Source: Spirochaetota bacterium
Lineage (GTDB): Bacteria > Spirochaetota > Brevinematia > DTOW01
Assembly: GCA_028276145.1 (NCBI GenBank)
Contig: JAPYWX010000050.1
Coordinates: forward strand, 1-9,835
Reading direction: 5' to 3'
Length of the DNA: 9,835 bases
The notes under the pieces are model-generated. The model saw nothing but the letters and a program-made list of their open reading frames with translations, was not told the origin of the DNA and made no database searches. The translations under genes and the position numbers were made by a program. Below, in pieces: positions 1-6,518 of this stretch (the stretch's first letter is position 1; each line of letters starts with the position of its first letter).

Positions 1-713
1 ATTCTTCTCTTTTCAGAGAGTTCTATTTCTCTGAAGGATAGTAGAACTATGTTAAGAAGCTTTGATAAATAAATTAGATTCTTTATTCCTACCCTTTCTA
101 TGTTAGCGAATACGAGGCCTACTACATCGTTTGTAGGGGTGTAAATTGGTATCATAATGTTAGTATTTAAGCTTTCAAAGTAGTTTAGAATCTCATTGAA
201 TACTGAATAAGGTAGTAAAGTGGTATTTCTTTTGTTTACGAAGGGAATTCTGTATTTGGATGATTTTACGAATCTAATGAATTCGAGTTCACTCTTTATT
301 ATTGAACTTATTGAAACTTTTTCACCTTTAATGTGCTCACCTTTAAGGTGTTCACCTTTAAGGTGTTCGCTTCTGAGGCGAAGATTTCCAGTTTCATCTT
401 CTAGGAAGACAAAGACATCACCTACATTGATACCGTTAGAAAGAAAAGAGTTTTTAACTATGTAATATATATCCTTCTTTTGTGAGACGTTATAGATGCT
501 TGAAAAGAGATATTCTATGAACGACGAGTAAGTATTTTCTGCTGGTTTGTTAGATAAAGTTATGTAGATTGCAAAGCTTATGCTAAGTATAGCATAGGCT
601 AAAAAGATAGGTATTGAATAGGTTGGTAGCGAAATTACAGTTATTGATAGAATTAGCGATACTATGACAAATACTAAGATGAGGAGGTAGCTATTGAAGT
701 TTTTAAGTACCAT
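1..713 (-). CDS. Two-pass membrane protein with GAF-like domain, C-terminus beyond window
   Basis: An open frame runs from ATG at 713-711 to the left edge without a stop (237 codons seen; C-terminus missing). Residues about 8-29 and 31-53 are two hydrophobic membrane segments separated by a short turn. Residues about 78-232 look like a GAF-type sensory domain: a strand with VFVFLEDETGNLRLRS, then near the end NIMIPIYTPTNDVVGLVFANI and a helix running into charged residues. Such proteins normally continue into a signalling output domain (histidine kinase, GGDEF or phosphatase), but none is visible, so the output is unknown. Residues 113-132 are four 5-residue repeats of the (R/H)-(L/I)-(R/K)-(S/G)-E type, apparently expanding a loop of the GAF fold. 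The ATG abuts the apt stop (TAAATG) and no strong ribosome site precedes it, so translation is probably coupled to apt. The open frame is directly seen; the GAF assignment is inferred from pattern. Confidence 0.8.
   Translation of the reverse strand, partial: MVLKNFNSYLLILVFVIVSLILSITVISLPTYSIPIFLAYAILSISFAIYITLSNKPAENTYSSFIEYLFSSIYNVSQKKDIYYIVKNSFLSNGINVGDVFVFLEDETGNLRLRSEHLKGEHLKGEHIKGEKVSISSIIKSELEFIRFVKSSKYRIPFVNKRNTTLLPYSVFNEILNYFESLNTNIMIPIYTPTNDVVGLVFANIERVGIKNLIYLSKLLNIVLLSFREIELSEKRR
321..380. repeat. Four tandem 15-bp palindromic units inside a coding sequence
   Basis: Units lie at 323-335, 338-350, 353-365 and 368-380, separated by dinucleotides CT, TT, TT. The two middle units are identical 13-bp perfect palindromes (CACCTTTAAGGTG: 6-bp arms around one central T). 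The first unit differs at one base. The fourth (CGCTTCTGAGGCG) is diverged but almost palindromic. Since 15 bp equals five codons, the array is in frame and encodes the pentapeptide repeats of the overlapping membrane protein. Confidence 0.85.
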
Positions 714-1223
714 TTAATAAACTATAAGTGAATAAACAGGAATGTTCAAATTTTTTCTTCCTTCTAGAGCTGAAAGTTCTACTAAGAATAGAGCACCAAC
801 AACTTCGCCGCCAAGTTTCTCGACCAAGTTCATGATTGCTTTTGCTGTGCCCCCTGTAGCCAGTAGATCATCTACGACTAAAACCTTTTCACCTTTTTCT
901 ATGGCGTCTTCGTGCATTTCCAATGTTGAGGTACCATACTCAAGAGAGTATTGGTAAGAAACTACTTTGTAGGGTAGTTTTCCTGGCTTTCTTACAGGGA
1001 CGAAACCGCATCCTTTCAAGTATGCTAAGGTAGAGCCTATTATGAAGCCTCTAGCCTCGGCAGCAGCAATTTTGTCGATTTTTATATCTTTAATCATGTT
1101 GTAGAGGTCGTTGATTGCATTTCTGAAGACTTCACCATTTTTGAATAATGTTGTTAAATCTCTAAAGAGTATTCCCTGAACAGGGAAATCAGGAATATCT
1201 CTAACGTACTTTTTGTAATCCAT
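714..1223 (-). CDS. apt: Adenine phosphoribosyltransferase
   Basis: Makes AMP from adenine and phosphoribosyl pyrophosphate in the cytoplasmic purine salvage pathway. The 169-residue length is typical of bacterial Apt. The N-terminus has the family signature (RDIPDFPVQGILFRDLT, residues 8-24). EARGF at 56-60 is the conserved purine-site stretch. The PRPP-binding loop is at about 114-127 (VLVVDDLLATGGTA), with the acidic pair D118-D119 and the TGGT turn. The start ATG (1223-1221) is preceded by a run of six G residues five bases upstream, an unusual but plausible ribosome site. It lies downstream of lysC with 65 bp between, has its own candidate promoter, and its stop directly abuts the next ATG. 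The product is confident; nothing suggests truncation. Confidence 0.96.
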   Translation of the reverse strand: MDYKKYVRDIPDFPVQGILFRDLTTLFKNGEVFRNAINDLYNMIKDIKIDKIAAAEARGFIIGSTLAYLKGCGFVPVRKPGKLPYKVVSYQYSLEYGTSTLEMHEDAIEKGEKVLVVDDLLATGGTAKAIMNLVEKLGGEVVGALFLVELSALEGRKNLNIPVYSLIVY

Positions 1224-1258
1224 TTTTACCCCCCGTAGTAGAAACTATCAACGGTATA

Positions 1259-1288
1259 ATTATATAGAGCTTTTATTTTATCTTACAA
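1259..1288 (-). promoter_or_regulatory. Candidate sigma-70 promoter for apt
   Basis: On the minus strand, TTGTAA (1288-1283) and a perfect TATAAT (1264-1259) are separated by 18 bp. The predicted transcription start is near 1252, giving a leader of roughly 28 bases before the apt ATG. The -35 box begins right beside the lysC stop codon. Confidence 0.55.
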
Positions 1289-2515
1289 TTATTCAGTTTT
1301 TATTTCCACTTCTGATAATTTGAACTCTTCGTGTAAGGCATTAGCTGCTTCGGTTGCTTTGTCTTTTCTTACAACAACAGAAATTTTTATTTCTGATGTG
1401 GAAATCATTTCAATGTTTATTCCTAATCTAGCTAGGACATTGAATACGGTAGCTGCCACACCGTAGTGGCTTCTCATTCCTACGCCAACTATTGATACTA
1501 TGGCTATATCTTCATCGTATGTTACTTTGGAGCAAGAAACGGCTTTCTTTATTTCGTCTTCAATGCCTTTGAGTGTGATTAAATCTTTTTTGGGTATTGT
1601 GAAGCTTATTTCGCTAAGACCGTTTCTACTTGTTCCTTGAACAATCATGTTGACGTTAATTTTTTCTCTTGCTACTAGTGAAAATAGTTTAGCTGCTATT
1701 CCAGGAACATCAGGAACATCTATTACGCTGACTTTGGCTTCATCTGTTTTTACAGCTATACCTGTAACTAAAAGCCCCTCCATATATTCCTCCGTGATTT
1801 TTGTTCCAGGGTCATCCTCAAAGGATGACTTGACAACCAAAGGAACTTTGTATTTCTTAGCAAAAATGACTGACCTAGGATGTAAAACTTGAGCTCCAGC
1901 ACTTGCTAATTCCAAGACTTCATCTATATTTACTACATCTAGTTTTTTAGCAGTTTTGACTATTCTTGGGTCAGCAGTGTATACACCTTTCACATCAGTG
2001 TATATTTCGCATAAATCAGCTTTGAGTGCTGCAGCAAGTGCTACGGCAGTGGTATCTGAGCCACCTCTACCGAGAGTTGTTATGTCTCCATCTTCGGTGA
2101 CTCCTTGGAAACCTGCAACTATGACAATCCTTCCTTTTTTGAGTTCGTTGAATATCTTGGATGTATTTATATCTAAGATTTTTGCTTCGGTGTGTTCCTT
2201 AGTTGTTAGAATACCTACTTGGAAACCTGTAAAAGCTATAGCATCGTATCCTAATTCGTGTATAGCTATTGACAACAGAGCTATTGAAATTTGTTCACCT
2301 GTTGAAAGTAAGAGGTCGTATTCTCTCTTGGGAGGTGTTTTTGATATCTTCTCAGCCATCTCAACAAGATAATCAGTTGTATCTCCCATTGCTGAAACAA
2401 CAACTACTACATCGTTTCCAGCTTTCTTTGTATTCACAACTCTCCTAGCAACATTCTTTATTTTCTCTATATCACCTACCGATGTACCACCATATTTCTG
2501 AACTATAAGAGCCAT
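1289..2515 (-). CDS. lysC: Aspartate kinase, monofunctional, with tandem ACT domains
   Basis: Phosphorylates L-aspartate, the first step towards lysine/diaminopimelate, threonine and methionine. The 408 residues match the usual size of a single-function kinase; there is no homoserine dehydrogenase domain. The kinase domain (about 1-240) has KYGGTSV at 7-13, STGEQIS at 71-77, TTLGRGGSDTT at 146-156, TDVKGVYTADPR at 173-184 and the LHPRS stretch at 211-215. Two ACT regulatory domains follow (about 260-330 and 336-405), including a VPGIAAKLFS stretch at 270-279 and STSEIKISVVV at 372-382. They imply feedback inhibition by an end product such as lysine or threonine. An AAGG ribosome site lies about nine bases upstream of the ATG. 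The gene diverges from the lipoprotein gene, and its predicted promoter is overlapped by a palindrome, suggesting transcriptional control too. The DAP branch would feed peptidoglycan synthesis, where murE acts. Confidence 0.95.
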   Translation of the reverse strand: MALIVQKYGGTSVGDIEKIKNVARRVVNTKKAGNDVVVVVSAMGDTTDYLVEMAEKISKTPPKREYDLLLSTGEQISIALLSIAIHELGYDAIAFTGFQVGILTTKEHTEAKILDINTSKIFNELKKGRIVIVAGFQGVTEDGDITTLGRGGSDTTAVALAAALKADLCEIYTDVKGVYTADPRIVKTAKKLDVVNIDEVLELASAGAQVLHPRSVIFAKKYKVPLVVKSSFEDDPGTKITEEYMEGLLVTGIAVKTDEAKVSVIDVPDVPGIAAKLFSLVAREKINVNMIVQGTSRNGLSEISFTIPKKDLITLKGIEDEIKKAVSCSKVTYDEDIAIVSIVGVGMRSHYGVAATVFNVLARLGINIEMISTSEIKISVVVRKDKATEAANALHEEFKLSEVEIKTE

Positions 2516-2542
2516 AGACTTATACCTTAGAAAATTTTAAGA

Positions 2543-2559
2543 TACCATTTTAAATGGTA
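2543..2559. promoter_or_regulatory. 17-bp palindrome over the lysC -10 region, possible operator
   Basis: TACCATTTTAAATGGTA consists of perfect 8-bp arms around one central T. It covers the predicted lysC -10 box and lies 27 bp upstream of the lysC start codon. It is too short and has no T-run in the right place for a terminator. Its position suits a repressor site for lysC; the regulator is unknown. Confidence 0.5.
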
Positions 2560-2576
2560 AACAAAAAGTATTTCAA
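2547..2576 (-). promoter_or_regulatory. Candidate sigma-70 promoter for lysC
   Basis: On the minus strand TTGAAA (2576-2571) and TAAAAT (2552-2547) are 18 bp apart. The predicted start is near 2540, giving a leader of about 25 bases that includes the ribosome site. That is too short for a lysine riboswitch. An identical TTGAAA lies 10 bp further upstream because of the tandem duplication there. Confidence 0.5.
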
Positions 2577-2590
2577 ATACTTTCAAATAC
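2571..2590. repeat. Perfect 10-bp tandem duplication (TTTCAAATAC x2)
   Basis: TTTCAAATAC occurs twice in direct succession. Together with the preceding GTA it forms the 13-bp palindrome GTATTTCAAATAC (2568-2580; 6-bp arms, central C). Each copy provides a TTGAAA -35-like hexamer on the minus strand facing lysC. Confidence 0.8.
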
Positions 2591-2620
2591 TGTTCTGAGT
2601 TCACTTATGCTTAAATAACA

Positions 2621-2668
2621 CTGTGCTAATTAGCACCTGTGCTATTAGCACTTGTGCTATTAGCACTT
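2621..2668. repeat. Triple tandem palindrome array in the lysC/lipoprotein divergent region
   Basis: Three palindromes lie head to tail: GTGCTAATTAGCAC (2623-2636), GTGCTATTAGCAC (2639-2651) and GTGCTATTAGCAC (2654-2666), separated by CT and TT and followed by TT. Each is perfect, with 6-7 bp arms. The array centre is about 105 bp upstream of the predicted lysC start and about 113 bp upstream of the predicted lipoprotein-gene start. A degenerate further copy may precede it (TGCTTAAATAACAC, 2608-2621). It could be a multi-site operator for either or both genes, or a repeat element. The palindromes are seen directly; function is inference. Confidence 0.85.
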
Positions 2669-2722
2669 TCCTAGTTAGTATTAAGGGGGCATTGGCTTCC
2701 TTTAAATGTAATTCGTAATAAC

Positions 2723-2751
2723 TTGAAAAGATTTTATTTTACATTTATTAT
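2723..2751 (+). promoter_or_regulatory. Strong sigma-70 promoter for the propeller lipoprotein gene
   Basis: TTGAAA (2723-2728) and TATTAT (2746-2751) are separated by exactly 17 bp in very AT-rich DNA. The predicted start is near 2758, so the leader is only about 15 bases and holds little more than the AAGGAG ribosome site at 2761-2766. Confidence 0.65.
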
Positions 2752-2772
2752 CAAATTTGTAAGGAGAATGGT

Positions 2773-4854
2773 ATGCGGGATATTAAAATATTTTTTCTAT
2801 TAGTTGTTCCTCTGGCTCTTTTTTGGTCCTGTAAGGGACCTGAAAAACTAATAAATGTTAGTAGTTTTTACCCTTACGATAATCAAGTTTTTACAACAAA
2901 CAAAGTTGAAGTCAATTTCACAGTTCAGGAAATTAGAAAAAACTTATTCGTTAATGTCAGGGTTAATGGTAATTTAGTGTATAAGAAAGGTTTAATACTT
3001 ACTAACAACGTTGTTGTTGAATTAGACAAACCAACGAATATTATCTTGGTGGAATTTGTTGATTCAAATAACGACATAGTTTTTTCAAAAGAAATAACTG
3101 TTTTTTACAACAAGCCAGAAACTAAAGAAGTAGAAAAGAGAAAAGTAGTTGTTAAACCTGTAAGAGCTAAGAAACCCAAGTACACTGAAGTTGCTAAAAA
3201 AATGGAGGAAAGTATCAAGGAGCAGTTACCAAAGATTGAAGAGGTTAGAGAAAGTATATATATTTCTTCCGTTAACATAGATTTAAAAGATGATCTAGGA
3301 TTAAATACCTTCAAAGATTTGATTGTATTGAAGTACATTGTTAACATAAGTGAGGAATTCAAAAACAAACCTATTTTAGATATACTAAAGGGTGTAGAAG
3401 TTGAAATATCTGATGTTAGTGGTAATATTGTTTTTAGTCAGGAATTAAGAGAGCCTCAGGCGACATTCGAGATAAAGACATCGAAGCTGCCGACTGGTTC
3501 GTATATTTTGACTGTCAGAGCTATTGACGTGAATGGTAGAGCGTATGAATCATCTAAGTGGATAAATATTGATAGAACACCTCCTATACTCTCCATTGGT
3601 TCATTGACAAACAATATGATTGTGCGAGATGTTTTTTCGTTTCCGGTAGAGGCTAAGGATGATAGTGGTGTTTCTGAAGTATACTCTTCGATGAATGAAA
3701 GTAAGCTTGAGTATACTAAAAAGGGAAATGTCTATGTATTTACTTTCAATTCTCGTAGTTACCAAAATGGCAGGTACACAATACAAGTTTATGCCAAGGA
3801 TAGACTGGGTAATGAGGCTAGAACTAACTTTGTGATTTTGATAGACAATTGGATAGAGTATGTTGTTGATGGTAATTCTGGAGCGGGTTTTCATGTTGCT
3901 TCTTTCTTGGATAACGATGGGGGTATACATTTAGCTTATTACAATTCCGTTAAAAAGAGTTTGTTCTATGCCTATAACCAGGGGGATTTAACAAATTGGA
4001 AAATTCAATTAGTTGATTCGAGACCTGACAGTGGTAAGTATCCTTCAATATATGTTGATAGGTTTGATAGAATACATATAGCCTATACTTATATAAATGA
4101 AAGATGGGATGATGAGGACCTTAGGTATGCTGTATATGATGGTAAAAACTGGGATATAAAAACACTTGATGAGCAAGATAAAGCTGGTAGATATACAGGA
4201 ATAGTAGTAGATGATAGGGGAGTCCCGCACATTTCTTATTATAACTATACCGTTGGTAGTCTTAGATATATGACTTACAATATAAAGATGAACAGATGGG
4301 AAGCAGCAGTGCCTGATAGTTACGAAAATGTAGGTAGCGATACATCTATTGATTTAGATTCAAATAATGTTGTTCATATTGTTTACTTGGATAATGCTAA
4401 TGGTGATTTGAAACACTGCTACAAAGGGATTGAAGAAACTGATGCTTATTGGAAGTTTGAAATTATAGACAGTGATGGTAAAGTTGGGTATTATGCTAAG
4501 ATGAAAATAGACAAAAATAACAACATCCATGTTGTTTACTATGATGCTACTCAGAAGGCTCTTAAGTATGCTGTGAAGAAAGGAGATAATTGGGTGAAAA
4601 TGGTAGTGGATAAGAATGATGACCCTGGTAGGTTTAATTCAATATTTGTTGATTCGAACTTCAATGTTTATGTCTCGTATTTTGTTGAGAAAACGAAAGA
4701 GATAAGGTATGCTGTCTACGATGGTAAGGCCTGGAAGATTGAAACAGTGGTAAGAGGTAGAGCGGGTGGTTGGTCATCAGTAATGTTTAAGGAAAAGCCA
4801 ATTATATTTTTCTACGATGTTAACTCTAATTCTTTGAAGTTAGTCACTAAGTAG
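2773..4854 (+). CDS. Secreted lipoprotein with Ig-like modules and a C-terminal beta-propeller
   Basis: I do not recognise a named family. The 693 residues begin with a lipoprotein signal: basic start, hydrophobic 6-18 and a relaxed lipobox F-W-S-C with lipidated C20. Next come an Ig-like beta domain (about 28-112), a Lys/Glu/Pro-rich linker (about 113-160) and two more Ig-like modules (about 161-268 and 269-359; D-R-T-P-P junction, KDDSGV and DRLGNEA motifs). From residue 360 there are repeats of 46-51 residues beginning with Gly at 370, 421, 472, 521, 572, 619 and 665. Each has the pattern G-x3-S-I-x2-D-x5-H-I-x-Y-x-D, then L-x-Y-A and W. The seventh is short and is probably completed by the N-terminal strand WIEYVVD (360-366), closing a seven-bladed propeller. 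It probably binds a ligand or partner on the cell surface or in the periplasm; no catalytic motif is seen. AAGGAG six bases upstream fixes this ATG. A strong promoter precedes it and a terminator follows, so it is probably monocistronic. Confidence 0.9.
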   Translation: MRDIKIFFLLVVPLALFWSCKGPEKLINVSSFYPYDNQVFTTNKVEVNFTVQEIRKNLFVNVRVNGNLVYKKGLILTNNVVVELDKPTNIILVEFVDSNNDIVFSKEITVFYNKPETKEVEKRKVVVKPVRAKKPKYTEVAKKMEESIKEQLPKIEEVRESIYISSVNIDLKDDLGLNTFKDLIVLKYIVNISEEFKNKPILDILKGVEVEISDVSGNIVFSQELREPQATFEIKTSKLPTGSYILTVRAIDVNGRAYESSKWINIDRTPPILSIGSLTNNMIVRDVFSFPVEAKDDSGVSEVYSSMNESKLEYTKKGNVYVFTFNSRSYQNGRYTIQVYAKDRLGNEARTNFVILIDNWIEYVVDGNSGAGFHVASFLDNDGGIHLAYYNSVKKSLFYAYNQGDLTNWKIQLVDSRPDSGKYPSIYVDRFDRIHIAYTYINERWDDEDLRYAVYDGKNWDIKTLDEQDKAGRYTGIVVDDRGVPHISYYNYTVGSLRYMTYNIKMNRWEAAVPDSYENVGSDTSIDLDSNNVVHIVYLDNANGDLKHCYKGIEETDAYWKFEIIDSDGKVGYYAKMKIDKNNNIHVVYYDATQKALKYAVKKGDNWVKMVVDKNDDPGRFNSIFVDSNFNVYVSYFVEKTKEIRYAVYDGKAWKIETVVRGRAGGWSSVMFKEKPIIFFYDVNSNSLKLVTK

Positions 4855-4874
4855 TTATTATAATTTTTTTCTAC

Positions 4875-4905
4875 CAGAGAGGCAAAGCCTCTCTGAGTTT
4901 TTAAT
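4875..4905 (+). terminator. Rho-independent terminator after the lipoprotein gene
   Basis: A perfect 9-bp stem (CAGAGAGGC at 4875-4883 with GCCTCTCTG at 4887-4895) encloses an AAA loop and is followed by AG and a T run. It sits 20 bp after the stop codon. The minus-strand orientation lacks a T run, so it acts in one direction. Confidence 0.88.
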
Positions 4906-4937
4906 AATTTTTGGTTATCACTTAAAATTAGGTTTCT

Positions 4938-6428
4938 ATGAAGCTTAGGGAACTTGCTGAAGGTTTGGATGATTTTGTTCTAAGGAAGCAATTCTTAGAT
5001 GATTCCATTGAGATACTACACATATCCGAGGATTCGAGAGATGAGATGATAGATAGTAAGACTTTGTTTTTTGCTATTCAAGGTTCATCAGTAGATGCTA
5101 CGAAATTCATTCCCGAACTGATAAACAGAGGCTGTAGAACATTTATAACGAATAAGGAGATATCAGTCGAAGGTGTTAATTTATTGGTAGTTAGAGATAT
5201 AAGGAAGGTAGAGGCTCTAGTATCAAAAAAGTTTTTTAGTGACCCTGCATCAAAGTTAAAAGTTATAGGTGTAACGGGTACAAAAGGTAAGACAACGATT
5301 TCGTACATGGTTTATAACGCTCTCAGGAATGTAGGTATTGATGGTGGGTTGATAGGGACTATTGAATATAGAGTTGGTGGTACTTCAATGCCAGCACCTA
5401 ATACAACACCTAGCCCTTTACAGCTCTATAGCCTTCTGAATGATGTTGTCGGTAGTAGTGGTAAGTTTGTTTCGATGGAAGTTTCTTCACATGCTTTGAT
5501 GATGGATAGAGTTTTTGGCCTAAAGTTTGATGTTGCTGGTTTTACCAATCTCTCTAGGGAACACTTGGATTTCCATAAAACGATGGAAGAATACTTTAAC
5601 GCTAAGATGTTGCTTTTTAAGCAACTAAAAGAAACAAATCCGGATGGCTATGCTGTTATTAACATTGATAATGATTGGGGAAGGAAAGCATACGAATTTG
5701 TTAAAAGTTTAGGTATCGAGACACTTACTTGTAGTATAGAGAGGGATGATGCTGATGTGAGGGCTAAAAACATAAGTATATCAATAGGTGGCACGACTTT
5801 GAAATTTATAGTGGAAGGTAGAGAGTTTAAAGCTAATTTAGTTATGCCAGGTCTACATAATGTATACAACGCTATGATGGCTTTAGCTATGGCTATGAAA
5901 GCAATAGAAAATCCGAAAATTGATGCTTTAGTAGATGGAATATCAAAAACAGAGGTTAAGGGTAGGTTTCAGGTTCTCAGAAGTAATAGAGGTTTTTATG
6001 TTGTTGTTGATTATGCGCATACGCCAGATTCACTAGAAAAAACGCTCACTACAGCTAGAAGTTTTAACCCTAAGAGACTCACAGTAGTTTTCGGTGCTGG
6101 AGGTGATAGAGACAAAGGTAAGAGACCAATGATGGGGGAAATCGCCTCGAAGTTAGCTGACAAAGTTATAATCACGAATGATAATCCGAGAACAGAAGAT
6201 CCTTTAGGAATAATTAATGATATACTTTCTGGTATTGATAAAGAGAATATGAGAAAGGTGATTGTTATTGAAGATAGGGCTTTAGCAATAAATGAGGCAC
6301 TTAAATTAGCAGTGGAAGGTGAAATCATAGTTATTGCTGGTAAGGGTCACGAAGATTATCAAATAATAGGTTCAGAGAAAATTCACTTCTCAGACATAGA
6401 AGAGGTTATGAAGAGTAAGTATTTTTGA
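4938..6428 (+). CDS. murE: UDP-N-acetylmuramoyl-tripeptide synthetase (MurE ligase)
   Basis: ATP-dependent ligase that adds the third (diamino) residue of the peptidoglycan stem to UDP-MurNAc-L-Ala-D-Glu in the cytoplasm. The 496 residues are full length for the family. The N-terminal domain (about 1-105) binds the UDP part. The central ATPase domain has the P-loop GVTGTKGKTT at 111-120, NTTPSP at 155-160, EVSSHAL at 181-187, and K223 in YFNAKMLLF, the expected carbamylated lysine. The C-terminal domain has GRFQ at 342-345, DYAHTPD at 358-364, GAGGDRD at 386-392, DNPR at 415-418 and GKGHE at 468-472. DNPR is the motif associated with meso-diaminopimelate selection, so DAP is the likely added residue, although other diamino acids occur in some lineages. 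It is isolated from other mur genes, preceded by a terminator, with only a weak TTAGG ribosome site. Confidence 0.96.
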   Translation: MKLRELAEGLDDFVLRKQFLDDSIEILHISEDSRDEMIDSKTLFFAIQGSSVDATKFIPELINRGCRTFITNKEISVEGVNLLVVRDIRKVEALVSKKFFSDPASKLKVIGVTGTKGKTTISYMVYNALRNVGIDGGLIGTIEYRVGGTSMPAPNTTPSPLQLYSLLNDVVGSSGKFVSMEVSSHALMMDRVFGLKFDVAGFTNLSREHLDFHKTMEEYFNAKMLLFKQLKETNPDGYAVINIDNDWGRKAYEFVKSLGIETLTCSIERDDADVRAKNISISIGGTTLKFIVEGREFKANLVMPGLHNVYNAMMALAMAMKAIENPKIDALVDGISKTEVKGRFQVLRSNRGFYVVVDYAHTPDSLEKTLTTARSFNPKRLTVVFGAGGDRDKGKRPMMGEIASKLADKVIITNDNPRTEDPLGIINDILSGIDKENMRKVIVIEDRALAINEALKLAVEGEIIVIAGKGHEDYQIIGSEKIHFSDIEEVMKSKYF

Positions 6429-6475
6429 GGTAATTCTTTCCTCCTACCTTGGAAGTTCTGAGGGGTGGTATTCTT

Positions 6476-6504
6476 CCTTTAAAGCCATAAATTTAAGGAT
6501 TTTT
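6476..6504 (+). terminator. Weak candidate terminator after murE
   Basis: CCTTTAAA (6476-6483) pairs with TTTAAGG (6492-6498) with one bulged T and an 8-base loop, then ATTTTT follows. The stem is AT-rich and imperfect. It lies between convergent murE and nfeD; a true terminator is possible but not assured. Confidence 0.3.
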
Positions 6505-6518
6505 GATTAGCATTCTGT

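Noticed and set aside
12..35. 8-bp inverted repeat (TTCAGAGA / TCTCTGAA, 8-base loop)
   Set aside because: It lies within the coding sequence of the partial membrane protein and has no T run in either direction, so it is not called as a terminator or regulatory site.
220..465. Plus-strand open frame with repeated SPLRC units
   Set aside because: It is the complement of the repeat-bearing part of the minus-strand membrane protein, whose frame is open over the full 713 bp with clear domain structure. It has no ribosome site.
1956..2372. Plus-strand open frame of 138 codons
   Set aside because: It is antisense to the aspartate kinase catalytic domain, whose motifs fix the coding strand. It shows no ribosome site or domain.
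2516..2545. Lysine riboswitch ahead of lysC
   Set aside because: The predicted leader is about 25 bases, and the whole 257-bp gap shows no conserved riboswitch core that I can recognise.
2623..2666. CIRCE (HrcA) heat-shock operator
   Set aside because: The half-sites TTAGCAC and GTGCTAA do occur, but CIRCE needs TTAGCACTC-N9-GAGTGCTAA. Here the gaps between TTAGCAC and the next GTGCTA are 2 or 17 bp, the TC/GA extensions are missing, and no chaperone gene follows.
2571..2668. CRISPR array
   Set aside because: The units are 13-15 bp with 2-bp spacers, far shorter than CRISPR repeats and spacers, and no cas gene is present.
2768..2770. ATG at 2768 as the lipoprotein start
   Set aside because: It is out of frame with the 693-codon gene and only one base from the AAGGAG site; ATG 2773 is in frame with ideal spacing.
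3601..3930. Minus-strand open frame of 109 codons
   Set aside because: It is a shadow of the lipoprotein gene, lying across its third Ig-like module and the start of the propeller.
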